This document shows, piece after piece, positions 11,639-22,784 of a DNA stretch of 64,000 bases. Positions within the stretch are counted from its first letter, which is position 1, and each line of letters opens with the position of its first letter. The stretch is from positions 177,501-241,500 of the forward strand of contig JACEFZ010016115.1 of NCBI GenBank assembly GCA_014155875.1, read 5' to 3'. A program made the translations under genes and the position numbers. Source of the stretch: Cepaea nemoralis (taxonomy: Eukaryota; Mollusca; Gastropoda; Stylommatophora; Helicidae). Below the pieces are notes generated by a model. The model did not search any database. It had not been told where the DNA came from and saw nothing but the letters and a program-made list of their open reading frames with translations.

Positions 11639-11745
11639 CAGAAACAAACCTTTCGTCCGACACATCCGACTTCTTCAGGCATTTGTTGACCGGGTTTACC
11701 TTCCCGAGTGGCAAGGCACTTGTTACTGATAATGATATGTATAAA
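11636..11745 (-). pseudogene. Penelope-like element 3' fragment
   Basis: On the minus strand it reads LGKVNPVNKCLKKSDVSDER. A near copy, KVNPVNKC then QKSDVSA, lies at 49555-49655. Both resemble the 3' end of Penelope-like retroelements, where coding sequence or its flank runs into a hammerhead-ribozyme motif. That identification is by recall. Confidence 0.5.
11648..11679 (-). ncRNA. Hammerhead-ribozyme-like core
   Basis: The minus strand has CTGAAGA (11672-11678, matching the conserved CUGANGA box), then a weak stem around TGTG, then CGAAA (11651-11655, matching the GAAA box). Penelope-like elements are known to carry minimal hammerheads near their ends. One or more helix II pairs are broken, so activity is doubtful. 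Confidence 0.45.
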
Positions 11746-11816
11746 CAACTTTGATGTAAGATTAAGGAGCAATCTATCTAATGACGTTAAAACTAATTGC
11801 AATCTCTTATAAACAA

Positions 11817-11818
11817 TA

Positions 11819-11873
<55 letters not shown>
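11817..11873 (-). repeat. (AATC)n tail of LINE A
   Basis: ATTG repeats on plus, AATC on minus, about 14 units. They follow the LINE stop codon directly on the minus strand, so this is the element's 3' tandem-repeat tail, as known in I-type and related LINEs. Confidence 0.85.
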
Positions 11874-12331
11874 TAGGAACCGACATCACAGCATTCGGGG
11901 CATTCCCATAAGCGATCCGTCCCCATCCTCAGAAGAGAGCGAAGAGTTCCAACCCCAATAGTACCAGTAGCAATCTGATTATATGTGCGTCTCGCCTTTC
12001 TTCTAAGCGTCGAGCATCGGCCAGATCCCCTCGTCACTCCTCGCTGTCGCATTCTTGCCAGACCATGGTAATCCATTTGCTCCTCCGATGTGTACACATG
12101 CTCCCACAAGGCCGCAACCACGTCTGCCTTATCATGCATCAATACTCCACCAAGTTTTGCAGAGCCAGCCAGTCTGTCTGCCTGTTCATTCCCCAGCACA
12201 CCAGCATGCCCCGGAGAAAAGATCCAGACGATGCTTGCCACCCGTGACTTCCGAAGCGAAGCAAGCCACTCTGCACGAAGCTTGCATGTCCTCACCCTAC
12301 TCAGCATGCTTTCTGAGTCAGTTACAATCAC
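11874..12331 (-). pseudogene. LINE A: RNase H domain, C-terminal half
   Basis: The frame starts in the RNase H domain at VTDSESM (third acidic residue), followed by the histidine motif SPGHAGVLGNEQADRLAG. It ends with a C-terminal region NQIATGTIGVGTLRSLLRMG and WECPEC, a cysteine pair typical of LINE C-termini. RNase H removes template RNA during second-strand synthesis in I-superfamily LINEs. The stop codon is immediately followed by the (AATC)n tail, leaving essentially no 3' UTR. The N-terminal RNase H half (IIYTDGS and MEVEA) is upstream in another frame; the shift falls at a short GT/CA run near 12330-12345, probably slippage. Key residues seem intact. Confidence 0.9.
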
Positions 12332-13355
12332 GATGTGTGTGTGTGTATCGTATTCTCCATCCAGCGGAAAGCTGCACTGACTGCCTCCACCTCCATTCTT
12401 AAGCTAGATGTTGTGGTATCATATGCCAGGCTCTCCTGCACCAAACGTCGACCATTAGCCTTTGCCAAGAACCCCCAGGCACTTCTACTACCTCTCAACA
12501 CCGAACCATCTGTGTAGATAATCACATCACCCGGGCGAGCATTATCCTGAATTAGTTGCTGGATTTCCACTTCCGTGGCCCCTGCTGGCCACTCCCTGCA
12601 CTCCCGGCTCAATGTGATTATAACTCTGCACAAGTCTAACTGCTCCGCTGGCACTCTGACCCACTCCTCTCCTCGCCTAATGTTCTCCAAGATGCACACC
12701 TGTCTGATCGTATCCTCCGCCTGAGCCATCCATGATTTCCCTCTTATCAGTCGCTGGCCCTTAACTGCGTCCAGGGCCTCATGCAACGGGTGATCTGTGT
12801 CAGCAGCTACTCTGAGGTATGCCTTCGCCTACATCACCTTGAGCCTACCAGTAACAGTCGGCAAACCAAGGATGTTCCACATACACACCACTGGGGTGTC
12901 TCTGGTGCATCCCAGAATGACTCGCATAGCCTCGTTCTGTATGCGCTCCAATCTCACCAGCTGACTCTTTGAGACAGTGAAGAGTCCTAGTCCATAATCA
13001 GTCACTGAGAGGATCAAGTGCTGGTATAGTCTGAACAGCATTTTCTGCTCTATGTCCATTGCAGCCATAGTTTTAAGTGAGTTGAGTCCCTTTTGAGAAT
13101 CTGTCACAACCGTCTCCACATGATCCTTGAAGGACAGGCTCCTGTCAAATGTGATTCCCAGATATTTCAGTTTGTTCTCTCTGTAGACGCTTCCACCATC
13201 TATCGTGAGGCTTGGAACATCCGCTCTCACAATCCTGTTGTCCAGAGAGCTCCACAAAACAGGCTGCCTTTTCCGGGTGGATGACAGCGCCCATTTCAGT
13301 GCACCAGTCAATCACTTTGTCTACTGTCGCCTGTAGCTCCTGGGCTGTGTCACAG
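12332..13355 (-). pseudogene. LINE A: RT C-terminus to RNase H N-terminus
   Basis: Read on minus, in order: ELQATVDKVIDWCTEMGAVI just after the RT catalytic site; KYLGITFDRSLSFKDHVETV; an RT thumb-like stretch with MLFRLYQHLI; a connector with QLVRLERIQNEAMRVILG; then RNase H starting at IIYTDGSVL with RMEVEA. At least three frame changes interrupt it: near 13280, near 12830 and at the GT run near 12340. Upstream the homology stops near 13355 and resumes at 15236, so the copy is split by an insertion. Confidence 0.88.
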
Positions 13356-14335
13356 AAATTCTTGGAGTTGTCGATCGATGAAAGACTGTCGCACCATTCG
13401 GCTACAGGCGGCAGCCATCCTTTGATGTGGTAGACAGACTGTCCTTGTGAAAGTCGGCAAGATCTTTTGTTGTGGGGAAAACAGGTCTCTGGATCACAAG
13501 CCGGCAAGACTTTTTGAAGTACCGGGACAATTCCCCAGATGAAAGCGGAATAGACGGCCAGTTGTTTCCATCCAGTCGGAAAAGGAGAGAGGAAAATAGC
13601 TTCTAGACGCCTACTGACTAGACAGCTTTGTGACGTCATTCAGACACAGTATTAAAACAGTCTGGATAAACAACTTTGGCGGGAGTCGACCAAATGTTGT
13701 GAAGCAATAAGGACGTGTGTAATATTCCTGGTTTGATTCTGGAGAGAGACTACAGTGTCTTATGTTGATTTACATCGGCGGACATTTATCCAGTGTGTGA
13801 TTTCGTAGTCTCAATTTCAAACAGGAATAAATATATGGTATTTAATTAAATAGACCCAAATTAGATTATTCTTAGGAATCGAGTGTGGTAATGTGCGTGA
13901 TGAGAACGTATTATAGGAGTGTCGGCAGCAGTAGGCTATCGCGGTGCTTAAACTAGCTAGTGTGAGATATCAATTAACTCAGTGAGTTAAGAACAATGTA
14001 GTGGGATGATATTTAGGGAGATTGAGGATGGTTGGGGGGATAAAGGAAATGTCAAATGGTAGGATCTTCCAGTAGGGTATCTACTGGGTTTCTGCACTTT
14101 TCCTTTAGTCTTTCCTTGTCTTACCATGACTCAGACCGATGTGATGAGCTCCTCTGCCTTATGACAGAGTTTAGTTCTCTGTTATATATCTGAGTGCGGC
14201 CGTCGGCCTACACTCACCTAATAAAGGTCGGAATCGGGTTGCTCTCACCAGGTGTGTTCTCTCTTCAACAGGTTCCACTATGTTTTCCAAAAAGTAGCAG
14301 AAAAGTATGGCTCGATCATTGAAGGCGGTTTTTTA

Positions 14336-14396
14336 CTCAGCGGCTTTTGCACTGGGCCCATAACCCAGAGGGTCTGCAAGAACCTGGCCTCTGCTG
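14336..14396 (+). pseudogene. Initiator tRNA-Met-like relic
   Basis: CTGGGCCCATAACCCAGAGG (14352-14371) is identical to the anticodon arm of animal initiator tRNA-Met (anticodon CAT), as recalled. CAGCGG eight bases upstream matches its D-loop and CCTCTGCT downstream matches its 3' acceptor strand, at nearly correct spacing. The T arm and 5' acceptor strand are lost, so this is a pseudogene or the head of a tRNA-derived repeat. The reverse complement could instead be a copia-type primer-binding site, which also pairs with the initiator anticodon arm, but the flanking matches favour a tRNA relic. Confidence 0.65.
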
Positions 14397-15014
14397 AGCG
14401 GGAACCGATGATCATCTAAGAGTGATTCCTCGGTGGTAGTTCTTATTATAGTATAGTGAAGATACTTACAATACCACCAGTAACAGGAACAATAGTGGTT
14501 ATACAGATACATTGAAAATTAACATTGTGTTTTCCCAATTGGTGAATTCCGGTGTGAAATTAACTACTAACATTTTGTGTCAAAGTGACAGTAAACATTA
14601 TTTTACTGTACAAGGGTTATCAGATCCCAGAACCTGTAGTGACATATTAGTTACACTGTGTGTGTCAGATTCATGGTCAGTATTGGACTATATCCAGTAT
14701 TGGTGACCAGGCATCCGGACTATCCAAGAGCTATTGGAGGAAGTCGACATTTGGCCGGAGAGACGCAGCATTTGGTGAGGTCTTCTGTACTTGATCTATG
14801 GTGCTGTTGTGTGGCCAGTACTGTGATGAAGCAGACTTTGCTCCTGAGCTGTTCGGTCTGATTCTGCATACACACTAGATTATACGACAGACATTCTACA
14901 CATACACTTTGCACATACCTGACACTTTTCTTTATTAAATTAATTTGTCATTTTTTTTAGAAGCTGGAGTTGTGTGGTATGTTTTGGAACAGAATGAGAG
15001 GGGGCATGGTCCAG

Positions 15015-15116
<102 letters not shown>

Positions 15117-15235
15117 TCCAAGGACTGACGGGGTGTTGTGTACAGAAAGCTAGGAGATCCTCAAGATAATGATATGGGTTAAAAGAATGTGGGTGTTGAT
15201 TCCCCTCACCCCAGGGACGACACGTATTACGACAA

Positions 15236-15894
15236 TCTGTTTTCTCCCTATCTCTCCCCTGCCTATATGAAAGAATATCATCTGTAAATGTTAGTATCCT
15301 TCCAACCCCTGGTGCTTCTAGGTTTGCAGTTTTGCTCGTATACACGTTAAAGAGCACCTGTGAGATTGCGGATCCCTGGGGCAGTCCAGGGGTTAAAATA
15401 TGTGTCTCTGAGGTCCATGCACCCAAACGGAGAGCAATGCGACGAGAATGCAGGACGGCCGCTATCCAGTTCACAAACCAGGGATTGACCCCCTTCTCCA
15501 TCAGTGCGGTCATCAAAATATCATATCGAACTCTATTGTACGCATTTTTCAGATCAAGCGCTGCCATCATCGTTTCCTGTCTACTCTGGAACCCCTCATA
15601 AACGTCAAAGGCAAAAGTGGCTACATTTGACCAGGTATCTTTTCCTGGCCTGTAGCTCCCCAGGCCTCTTGGAAGAAGCTTCCTCCTTTCCAAAAACTCT
15701 TGCAGCTTGACAGCGACTATCTTCTCAAGAACCTTCCCAAATGTATTTTGAAGGTTGATGATCCTAAAGCCGTTAAGCTTTGAATGATCCTTGAATAATT
15801 TTGGGAGAGGGATGAGATAACTGTGTACCCAATCCTGTGGTACTGATGCTGTCCTAATGCTCTGGTTAAAGCAGTCGGTCATCTCCTTCATCTC
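15236..15894 (-). pseudogene. LINE A: reverse transcriptase domain
   Basis: A long minus-strand frame with RT motifs in order: IPLPKLFKDHS; RIINLQNTFGKVLEKI; LPRGLGSYRPGKDT; AALDLKNAYNRVRYD (first catalytic Asp region); GLPQGSAISQVLFNVY; and FTDDILSYRQGRD (catalytic box, with Thr in place of the usual Ala). The 5' end starts at KEMTDCFNQS, matching residues just before the break of the plus-strand copy at 8084-8336. The two copies together cover endonuclease through RT. The frame loses homology beyond the RQGRDR segment, at the insertion boundary. Truncated at both ends, hence dead. Confidence 0.9.
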
Positions 15895-16869
15895 TTATAA
15901 ATAATGAACTTAAGTAATATACCATATTCCCCAAGACATAGAAACATAATATGTATGTTCAATTAACTATTCATGCTTTAACTTATGTTAATGTGCTACA
16001 GTTACTGATATTGTCACAATTTTATTACATGTTTCGTTTGCTGTACAGAGAGGTTATTCTCATCAAATTTTACTGAAATTTATTGCGTTTTTACTATTTT
16101 GTGAATGTTTCTGTAATGAATTATACAGTCTTGTTAACAATGGTGAGGTAAACTCTATGATAGGATGTCTGAAAATAAGGTTCTGTATTTAATTATCAAT
16201 TTGAGCTGGCGTGTTGCGGACAGGATGTCCAGACTTTCACCGCTAGGTGAACCACACATAAAAGCATTCTTTCAGCCATTTCCCTGAACTAGACATTTCA
16301 ACAATAACTATTGCACAGTGTGGAAGGCATAATACGAAGCACGATCAGTAGTTTTTCAATTGCCGTGGACAAAAAGTAAAACACCTAAGTGAGTTCATCA
16401 TGAACTTCACGATATGTAAAAAACCTGATTGTGTTGCAGTATAACGGACGCACATAACCAAGTTGATAGGGGACTGCGCTGGTAATGTCATGAGCACGGT
16501 CGAACGAAAGTTCGATGTCTGGGCTCGTCGCTTGTCAAAGTGAGGGACAGATTGGTCACCTATTCCTCCCTGCTCTCAGAACTACAATATGTGATGGTGT
16601 TGTCATATCACAGACTCATAGTATGAATCTACTTCGGGACAATTAAATAATGTTATTATATGAAAACATGATGTGTTGCAAGAAGCTGTGCAAATGAGGA
16701 ATAACCTGACACAATGTTTACGACCGGAAGGTTGGTTCATCGATAACTGCAGGGGACCACACGAACAAACGATAACGTTGCATCCCTCGCTCATGCCTCA
16801 GCTTTAAAACATTGTCAGATGTTTGGATTTCGTGAAGCAAATAATTGGTTTGAGATATCCGCATTGTAC
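15895..16869. other. No recognised feature
   Basis: AT-rich, with no transposon end, tandem repeat or coding domain that I can name. Confidence 0.5.
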
Positions 16870-16880
16870 TACTGTCATGA

Positions 16881-17328
16881 GCCGGCTTCCTGGCGTAGAG
16901 GTTAGCAACTTTTCTCCGTAATCTCGTATACTCTCGTAAGTAACGTGACGACGGTGAGAATCAGCAGTGGTTCGAATCGCGTCGGTAACTTACGGGGTAT
17001 GTGAGGCCGGCCGCTCAGAAAGCAATGGCAATCTCCATCCATCCATCAAGTGCCATGCCGGTAAGCGTGGGCGGTCATGTTCTGCCATCTCACTCGATCA
17101 CCAGAGTCGTGGATCAGCTCCGTGTTTCTGTCTCGACCATGCCACAAGGCCAAGCCATCCAGGTACTTGCCTCTAGGTCTTCCCCTTGGTCTGTTCCCCT
17201 CGATCTTACCAGTTATCACCAAGTTCAATCTACTGAGCGTAATCTCGCCAAAGAAGTCAACAATCATCTGAAAGATGCTGATGTTGACAGCGATGTCCTG
17301 TAAAGGATATGCAAACATTTTTTTTAAA
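16881..17328 (+). mobile_element. SINE B with 11-bp TSD, interrupted by LINE tail
   Basis: The tRNA-like head has TGGCGTAGAGGTTAGC (A-box-like) and GTGGTTCGAATCGCG (B-box-like). The middle GGCCGCTCAGAAAGCAATGG and the tail GATGTCCTGTAAAGGATATG follow, ending in a T-rich stretch. TACTGTCATGA occurs immediately before (16870-16880) and after (17329-17339) the element, a perfect target duplication that fixes both boundaries and shows retrotransposition. A LINE tail is inserted within it at 17035-17225. Confidence 0.93.
17035..17225 (-). pseudogene. LINE C-terminal tail nested in SINE B
   Basis: On minus the frame reads KIEGNRPRGRPRGKYLDGLA, then WHGRDRNTELIHDSGDRVRW, and ends MTAHAYRHGT before a stop. 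Related ends occur on plus at 47790 and 51003. A short TGGA-type repeat follows the ORF end. CAATCT flanks the insert at 17029-17034 and 17226-17231, a plausible 6-bp target duplication. The 5' truncation to about 190 bp is typical of LINE insertions. Confidence 0.85.
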
Positions 17329-17339
17329 TACTGTCATGA

Positions 17340-17866
17340 AACACATGTCAAGTCAATGGCGTGCAAGTATCCTTGTTTCAAACATTGGGATTATAGTACT
17401 CTCCTAAGATACACACTTAATATGTGACGTTAAATAATCCTTGGGATTAAATACTGTCCTAAGATACACACTTAATACATAACGTAAAAGTATCCTTGGG
17501 GTTATAGTACTGTCCTAAGACACACATCCAATCCATGACGTGCAAGTATCGTTATCTGAAACCTTGGTATAATATTATGTCCTAAGAGACACATCCAATC
17601 CATGACGTGCAAGTATCGTTATCTGAAACCTTGGTATAATATTATGTCCTAAGACACACATCCAATCCATGACGTGCAAGTATCGTTATCTGAAACCTTG
17701 GTATAATATTATGTCCTAAGACACACATCCAATCCATGACGTGCAAGTATCGTTATCTGAAACCTTGGTATAATATTATGTCCTAAGAGACACGTACACA
17801 TGCAAACTCTGCCCTGCAAGCACCCTAATTCACCTAATTCACCTAATTCACCTAATTCACCTAATG
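17340..17866. repeat. 67-bp minisatellite plus 9-bp repeat
   Basis: The 67-bp unit (with CCATGACGTGCAAGTATCGT) occurs about four times almost identically in 17510-17795, with diverged versions in 17340-17510. A short array of TTCACCTAA units follows at 17823-17866. Confidence 0.9.
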
Positions 17867-18334
17867 TAGAGAACTTTCAAAACATTGACTAGTCCCGGAA
17901 ATATCCCAGCAGCTGTGTTCTGGGATGACCCGCATTGAATGTATCTGGTGGATGTCACTCACAAAGCAAGAATTATGATTGCGCTTCATCAAGCAACTTT
18001 CAAAGAGTTAAATAGAGCTGTTCCACGCAAAAGTCTACAGATGGCAGTCAAGGAGAGGCTTGTGATGATGATGATGAGATGCCACACTCAGATTTTGACA
18101 AATTGAATCTTTGGGACGTTGGAACTGAAAAGTTCTTCAACCCTTGTCCTTCAGCGAATTTTTAAAAAAAAATACAAAAAAACAACCTGCATATCAGCCG
18201 ATTACAAGCAAACTACGATGCCGAGCAATTCGTTAAAATGGTTGTGTAAACAAGTCTTCCTTCTACCGACAGGGTGTTGATTCATGCATGTTCCGCCTAA
18301 ACTAAAACCAAAACAGCAACAGTTAGTTAGTAGC
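17867..18334. other. No recognised feature
   Basis: Nothing recognisable. Confidence 0.5.
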
Positions 18335-18555
18335 ATACCCTTTACATGACGTCGCAATCAACAGCAGAAGTTTTTGCTGTTGTGATCTCTTGGCAAGTTT
18401 ACGCCATTGCTTTCTGAGCGACCAGCACCCATACCATTTCGTAAAACAAAACAACGCACGGCGGCCTGCTACCAAATCTCCCGCAGCTGTGTTTCGAACG
18501 CGGATATACGGGATTATAGACCTGCGTCCGTAAATTCTTCGCCACGGATCTGGCA
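18335..18555 (-). mobile_element. SINE A copy, near full length
   Basis: Minus-strand copy with a tRNA-like head (plus strand GTGTTTCGAACGCGG), the shared middle and the tail CCTTTACATGACGTCGCAAT on plus. Slightly shortened in the centre. Confidence 0.82.
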
Positions 18556-18602
18556 AAAACAATAACAGAAAAGACCAAAATTCTTGTAAATAGTGTTAAA
18601 GC

Positions 18603-18611
18603 TTATTCTTA

Positions 18612-18673
<62 letters not shown>

Positions 18674-18674
18674 G
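18603..18674. repeat. (ATT)n microsatellite
   Basis: About 22 ATT units. Confidence 0.96.
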
Positions 18675-19375
18675 CAGACACACAACTACTTCAGTGAGAA
18701 TGTTGTTTTCGCATTTCCATGACACAGGAATTTCATTTTCTGACTTTCTCGCTTACTGTATACTTCACACTCTACGAAATAATTGTCATTCTCATTTTAA
18801 ATTACCTAATATTCGTATTGTCCTTTATGTGAAGACATAGGTCGTCAAATATTCTGGGAACAATGAGTTGTTTTGGCTGGGTTCCTTCTTCGCTTTTTCA
18901 ACAATTTCCAAGAAAAATCTGAACATTGTTCGGAATTCGCGGAATCCAAGTATAATACGTATGTTTCTGTGTTCTGTAGATTGCCATTGTTTTTCTCTGC
19001 GCTCTTATTCTTTAGGTCACATTAACTTCTAATAAATCGCACAGAGAAACCAATACAAAACACTTGTCTGCGTCCTCTGGGTTGGGGTGTTAATTTAATC
19101 CCTAAAAGCTGTCCAGGATTGAGAGCTGTTCGTTGACATTGAGTGACAGTGGAGAGAGGTCAGTCTCGGGATAGTAAACGAAATCACCATAAATTAGGAC
19201 TGGTCGAACTTGGAACACAAAATATTGGCCTACAGTAACGTGTCCGAGAGGGACTCATTGTTATGGCAATTTATACAGCAAAATAAGTATAGACATGCTT
19301 CTGAAGAAGAAGAGTACCCAATGAACAGAGATATACAAGATAACAATTAATATACAAGTGTCATGCTAAAAGTTA
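18675..19375. other. No recognised feature
   Basis: No coding or repeat signature seen. Confidence 0.5.
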
Positions 19376-19956
19376 ATTGCATATCCTTTAAAGCAGTGGT
19401 TCTCAACCGGTGGGGAATTCTCCCCCCCCCCCTGGGGAGAATTTTAGGGTTTCCAGGGGGGGGGGGGGGAGAATGAAGACCATTTCAAGATCGCGTTAAT
19501 ACAAGAACCGATTACTTGATATTGTTTTTCCCTTCATACTTTACAGTTAAGTACGTCTCATCCTTCTAAAATTCATTTTATAAAGTAAGTAGACCCATAA
19601 ATCATGTTTTATGTGGATGTCTAGACTTGTTTTAGTATATGCTATTTACCTTCCATTTTTACGTATACTGCGTAGGGGTGGGGGATTTTTAGATAGGAAA
19701 TATGAAGGGGGGGGGGAGGAATGACGTTCTGAAAATACGGTGAAGGGGGGCACGGGCCAAATTTTTGATAGGAAGGGGGAGAATGACGTTCTGAAAATAT
19801 GGTGAAGGGAGGGCACGGGCCAAAAAAGGTTGAGACCCACTGCTTAAAAGGATGTCGCAGTCAACCTCAGCATTTTTTGGCTGTTTGTGATATCTTGGCA
19901 AGTTTACGTTCCCTAGTTTGCCATTGCTTTCTGAACGACCGGTACCATTTTTTTAA
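19376..19956 (-). mobile_element. SINE A, 5'-truncated, interrupted by hAT
   Basis: The SINE 3' tail (19376-19393, GCATATCCTTTAAAG on plus) and its body (19851-19956, GATGTCGCAGTCAACCTCAG) are separated by a hAT element. Removing that element and one duplication copy restores the normal SINE order. It stops in a T-rich stretch next to SINE B. Confidence 0.85.
19394..19842. mobile_element. hAT (Charlie-like) MITE
   Basis: A 449-bp element starting CAGTGGTTCTCAACCGG and ending GGTTGAGACCCACTG, the well-known CAGTGGTTCTCAACC terminus of Charlie-type hAT elements. The flanks CTTTAAAG (19386-19393) and CTTAAAAG (19843-19850) are an 8-bp duplication with one mismatch. The interior has long C and G runs and a roughly 55-bp tandem duplication before the right end; there is no transposase. 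Confidence 0.92.
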
Positions 19957-19960
19957 AATG

Positions 19961-20168
19961 TTGCACATCCCTTACAAGACGTTGCTGTCAACATCAGCAT
20001 TTTTCAGCTTCTGTTGGTGTATTAGGCAAGATTACGCTCAGTAGTTTGCCATTGCTTTCTGAGCGACCGGCTCACATACCCCCGTAAGTTACCAGCGCGG
20101 CTCGAACCGCTGCCGGTTCGTGAGCAGCTGCGTTACTCACGAGAATATACGGGTTTACGGCTAAAGCC
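19961..20168 (-). mobile_element. SINE B copy
   Basis: Minus-strand copy with the tail TTACAAGACGTTGCTGTCAA, the middle CTGAGCGACCGGCTCACATA and a tRNA-like head (GGCTCGAACCGCTGCC on plus). It sits between SINE A and an RTE endonuclease fragment. Confidence 0.85.
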
Positions 20169-20175
20169 GTATTCA

Positions 20176-20497
20176 CTTTAACTAGTAGAACTCTGTCCGA
20201 CACGGCCCAATATCCTTAAACAGATTTTGATGTTTTCCGGTCCAAAATTAGTGCCACTCCCCTTTGTCGATCTTCATCTCCAGAATAAATAATCTTAAAA
20301 TCTTCATCTATCTTGATGCCTGCTCCTGTCCATCTCGTTTCGCACATCCCTAAAATATTAATGTTTTTTTTTCTCTTTGTGTTTCTTGCTTTATGTTCTC
20401 TAATTTTCCGTCGTCGTTTAACGCCCTAACGTTCCATGTTGCTAATTTTAATGTCTCTGTCCTTGTCTTGCGATGATCAGTCTTTAAGCGAATCATA
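20176..20497 (-). pseudogene. RTE-like LINE: endonuclease N-terminal fragment
   Basis: The minus strand encodes about 107 residues in one frame with a single stop. It begins MIRLKTDHRKTR, then LATWNVRALNDDGKLENIKQ (metal-binding Asn), NILGMCETRWTGAG (catalytic Glu), IIYSGDEDRQRGVALILDRK and GYWAVSDRVLLVKV. This is the first half of an APE-type endonuclease in RTE-like LINEs. The frame then runs into SINE B. Having the 5' end without the 3' end is unusual for a LINE relic and implies rearrangement, or SINE insertion plus deletion. The premature stop falls between SKSV and GYWAV. Confidence 0.82.
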
Positions 20498-21074
20498 ATG
20501 TATTAGGTACTTTCAAAGAGGTAGTTTGCCGTTGTTTTCCTCTATGGCAGTGACCATACTGGCCGGATGACCGCAACCATTGTCTCTCGAAAGAGAACCT
20601 CTGCCTGCCGTCGCGAAACTCGAGACCAAAACCAACAAATATCTGTCGGCTGCCCTCAAAATTTCATCCACCACCTGCCTTCCGTGGCTTCTTTTGAACA
20701 CTTCCAATAAAGAAACACGACATAACAACACATAATCCACAGGAAAACACTATCCACAGGAAATCCATAGGAAATCCTCAGGAAAACACTGAACGGCGTC
20801 TCCCCGAAGGATAACGCGTCACTTCGTCGCCATTGTAACGGAAGGAGAAAAATACCAGCCATCTATTCCTCGGTGCTTTCTACTAGAGCTTTGCTTGAGC
20901 TGGTTGATAGTGTACCTCCCCCTAGAGGATGAATGGCAACAGAGGAAGAAAGAGATTGTCTTTATTAGTTCAGTATTCAGACATGAGTTTTGTCTTGGGC
21001 TAGCGTGTTTCTAGTCTTCATTGAATGATTTCAACGTGTGATTGCATGATCTATTTGAGGTAGTAGTGGGGAAC
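20498..21074. other. No recognised feature
   Basis: Could hold the upstream part of the RTE-like element. I read no motif in it. Confidence 0.45.
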
Positions 21075-21298
<224 letters not shown>

Positions 21299-22784
21299 AG
21301 ATCCAACCTTTATTACTTATTTATATTTGTACGAATCACATTGCTCGACAGTTCTACAAGTTTGGATAGAGTTCCATTGTTCACGACTGTCGGCTTACTG
21401 TTGGTTTAGGTTGATGATAGACCCTGCTGCGTCTTTATGATGGTATTTAACTTGTCAGACACAGAAGGGCAGACGCTGTTCCTGCAGCTAGATAACTGCG
21501 TCATTTGACATTACGGAGTTTAAATACAGAGCACCTATGGCTATCATTTTACCAATGTCTAGTGTGTCCTTTGATGTGTATCTTTCACCCATTATATTTG
21601 TTGAGTGCTAATCATTAGTATAGATTATTTCTCGTATCTGCCCTTGTGTTACCGGGGCCATAATGGAAGCAAAGAATAATACTATTGTAATCTACCATGC
21701 ATGTGGCAACAGGCGACCCAGAATGATTGGCTTGAGACTAGCTGTCTCATCCTATAGACAACTTTAGCTGTAAAATGCAACGAATACTGAAACAAATCTA
21801 CAAAGAGCTTAGTATGATTGGGATGTGGGTTTATCCTTCATTGAAGTATGAAAGGCACAAGAAGAAGTAAAATACTTATATCACTAAGTCACTTGTAATT
21901 TGAGTTTCTCTAGCTAGCAAGCAAAAATACAAATAATCAGCTAATGAAAGAGCAGTTCAAGCAATGATTACTCTATGTATGCCGCTACCCAATGTGTTTA
22001 GAAACCTTACGTTTTCAGACACAAAGAAATCAACTAAATGTTACTGACGTTTCCTATGCACATGTAATGAAACAGACATTCAGTTTTTGCAAACAACTGC
22101 AGCTATGAGAGAAGACAAAGTAAAGAATTCCCACAAAGTTTCCGGCCAAAGAAAGATGTATGCTGAAATCTAAGAAAACACTGCTGTCAGGAGACTTCCT
22201 AATACAAAGAAAAGAGACGTTCTAAACAGACAGTATAACCAGGATATGACAGTCTGTGAAACCCTACCTAAGAGACTTGGCTTTCCAACTGTTTGTTTTC
22301 GGTGGCAGCACGACACGTTTTCCTTGTTTTATGCTACATAGAACATTCAATGTTACTTTGCCAAGACTTCAGTGGAAGGTTTCAAGAACAACAACTATTG
22401 GATCAATTTACGACAGTCGTGTCTTGAAATCGTATATATCTTTATTCAATCCCTGGACGCTTTCTCAAGTGGTGTTATCTGCAGGTGGTAAAATCAACTT
22501 ATCTTACATATTATGATGGTTGCTGACTTCTGCTACTTCCAGCTTCCACATCAAACTTAGTCAACAGGTGGTCTTCACAGGGCTTGGCTGGCTAGTCAAA
22601 TATGTTAACACTCCAGCTGCTAGTTAGCAATACCAATCTGTAACCCTAGTAATGCATTATTTGTCCATTGTGTAGTCTGGAAAAGGGACACAGGCATTCG
22701 TCGCTGAAAATGTGAATATGCTACAACCAACAACAAAAAAACCGACTGGCAGCAATTAGGCAAAGGCAGCATATTAAATGTCAG
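21299..22784. other. No recognised feature
   Basis: A 1.5-kb stretch with no domain, transposon end or tandem repeat that I can identify. Confidence 0.5.
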
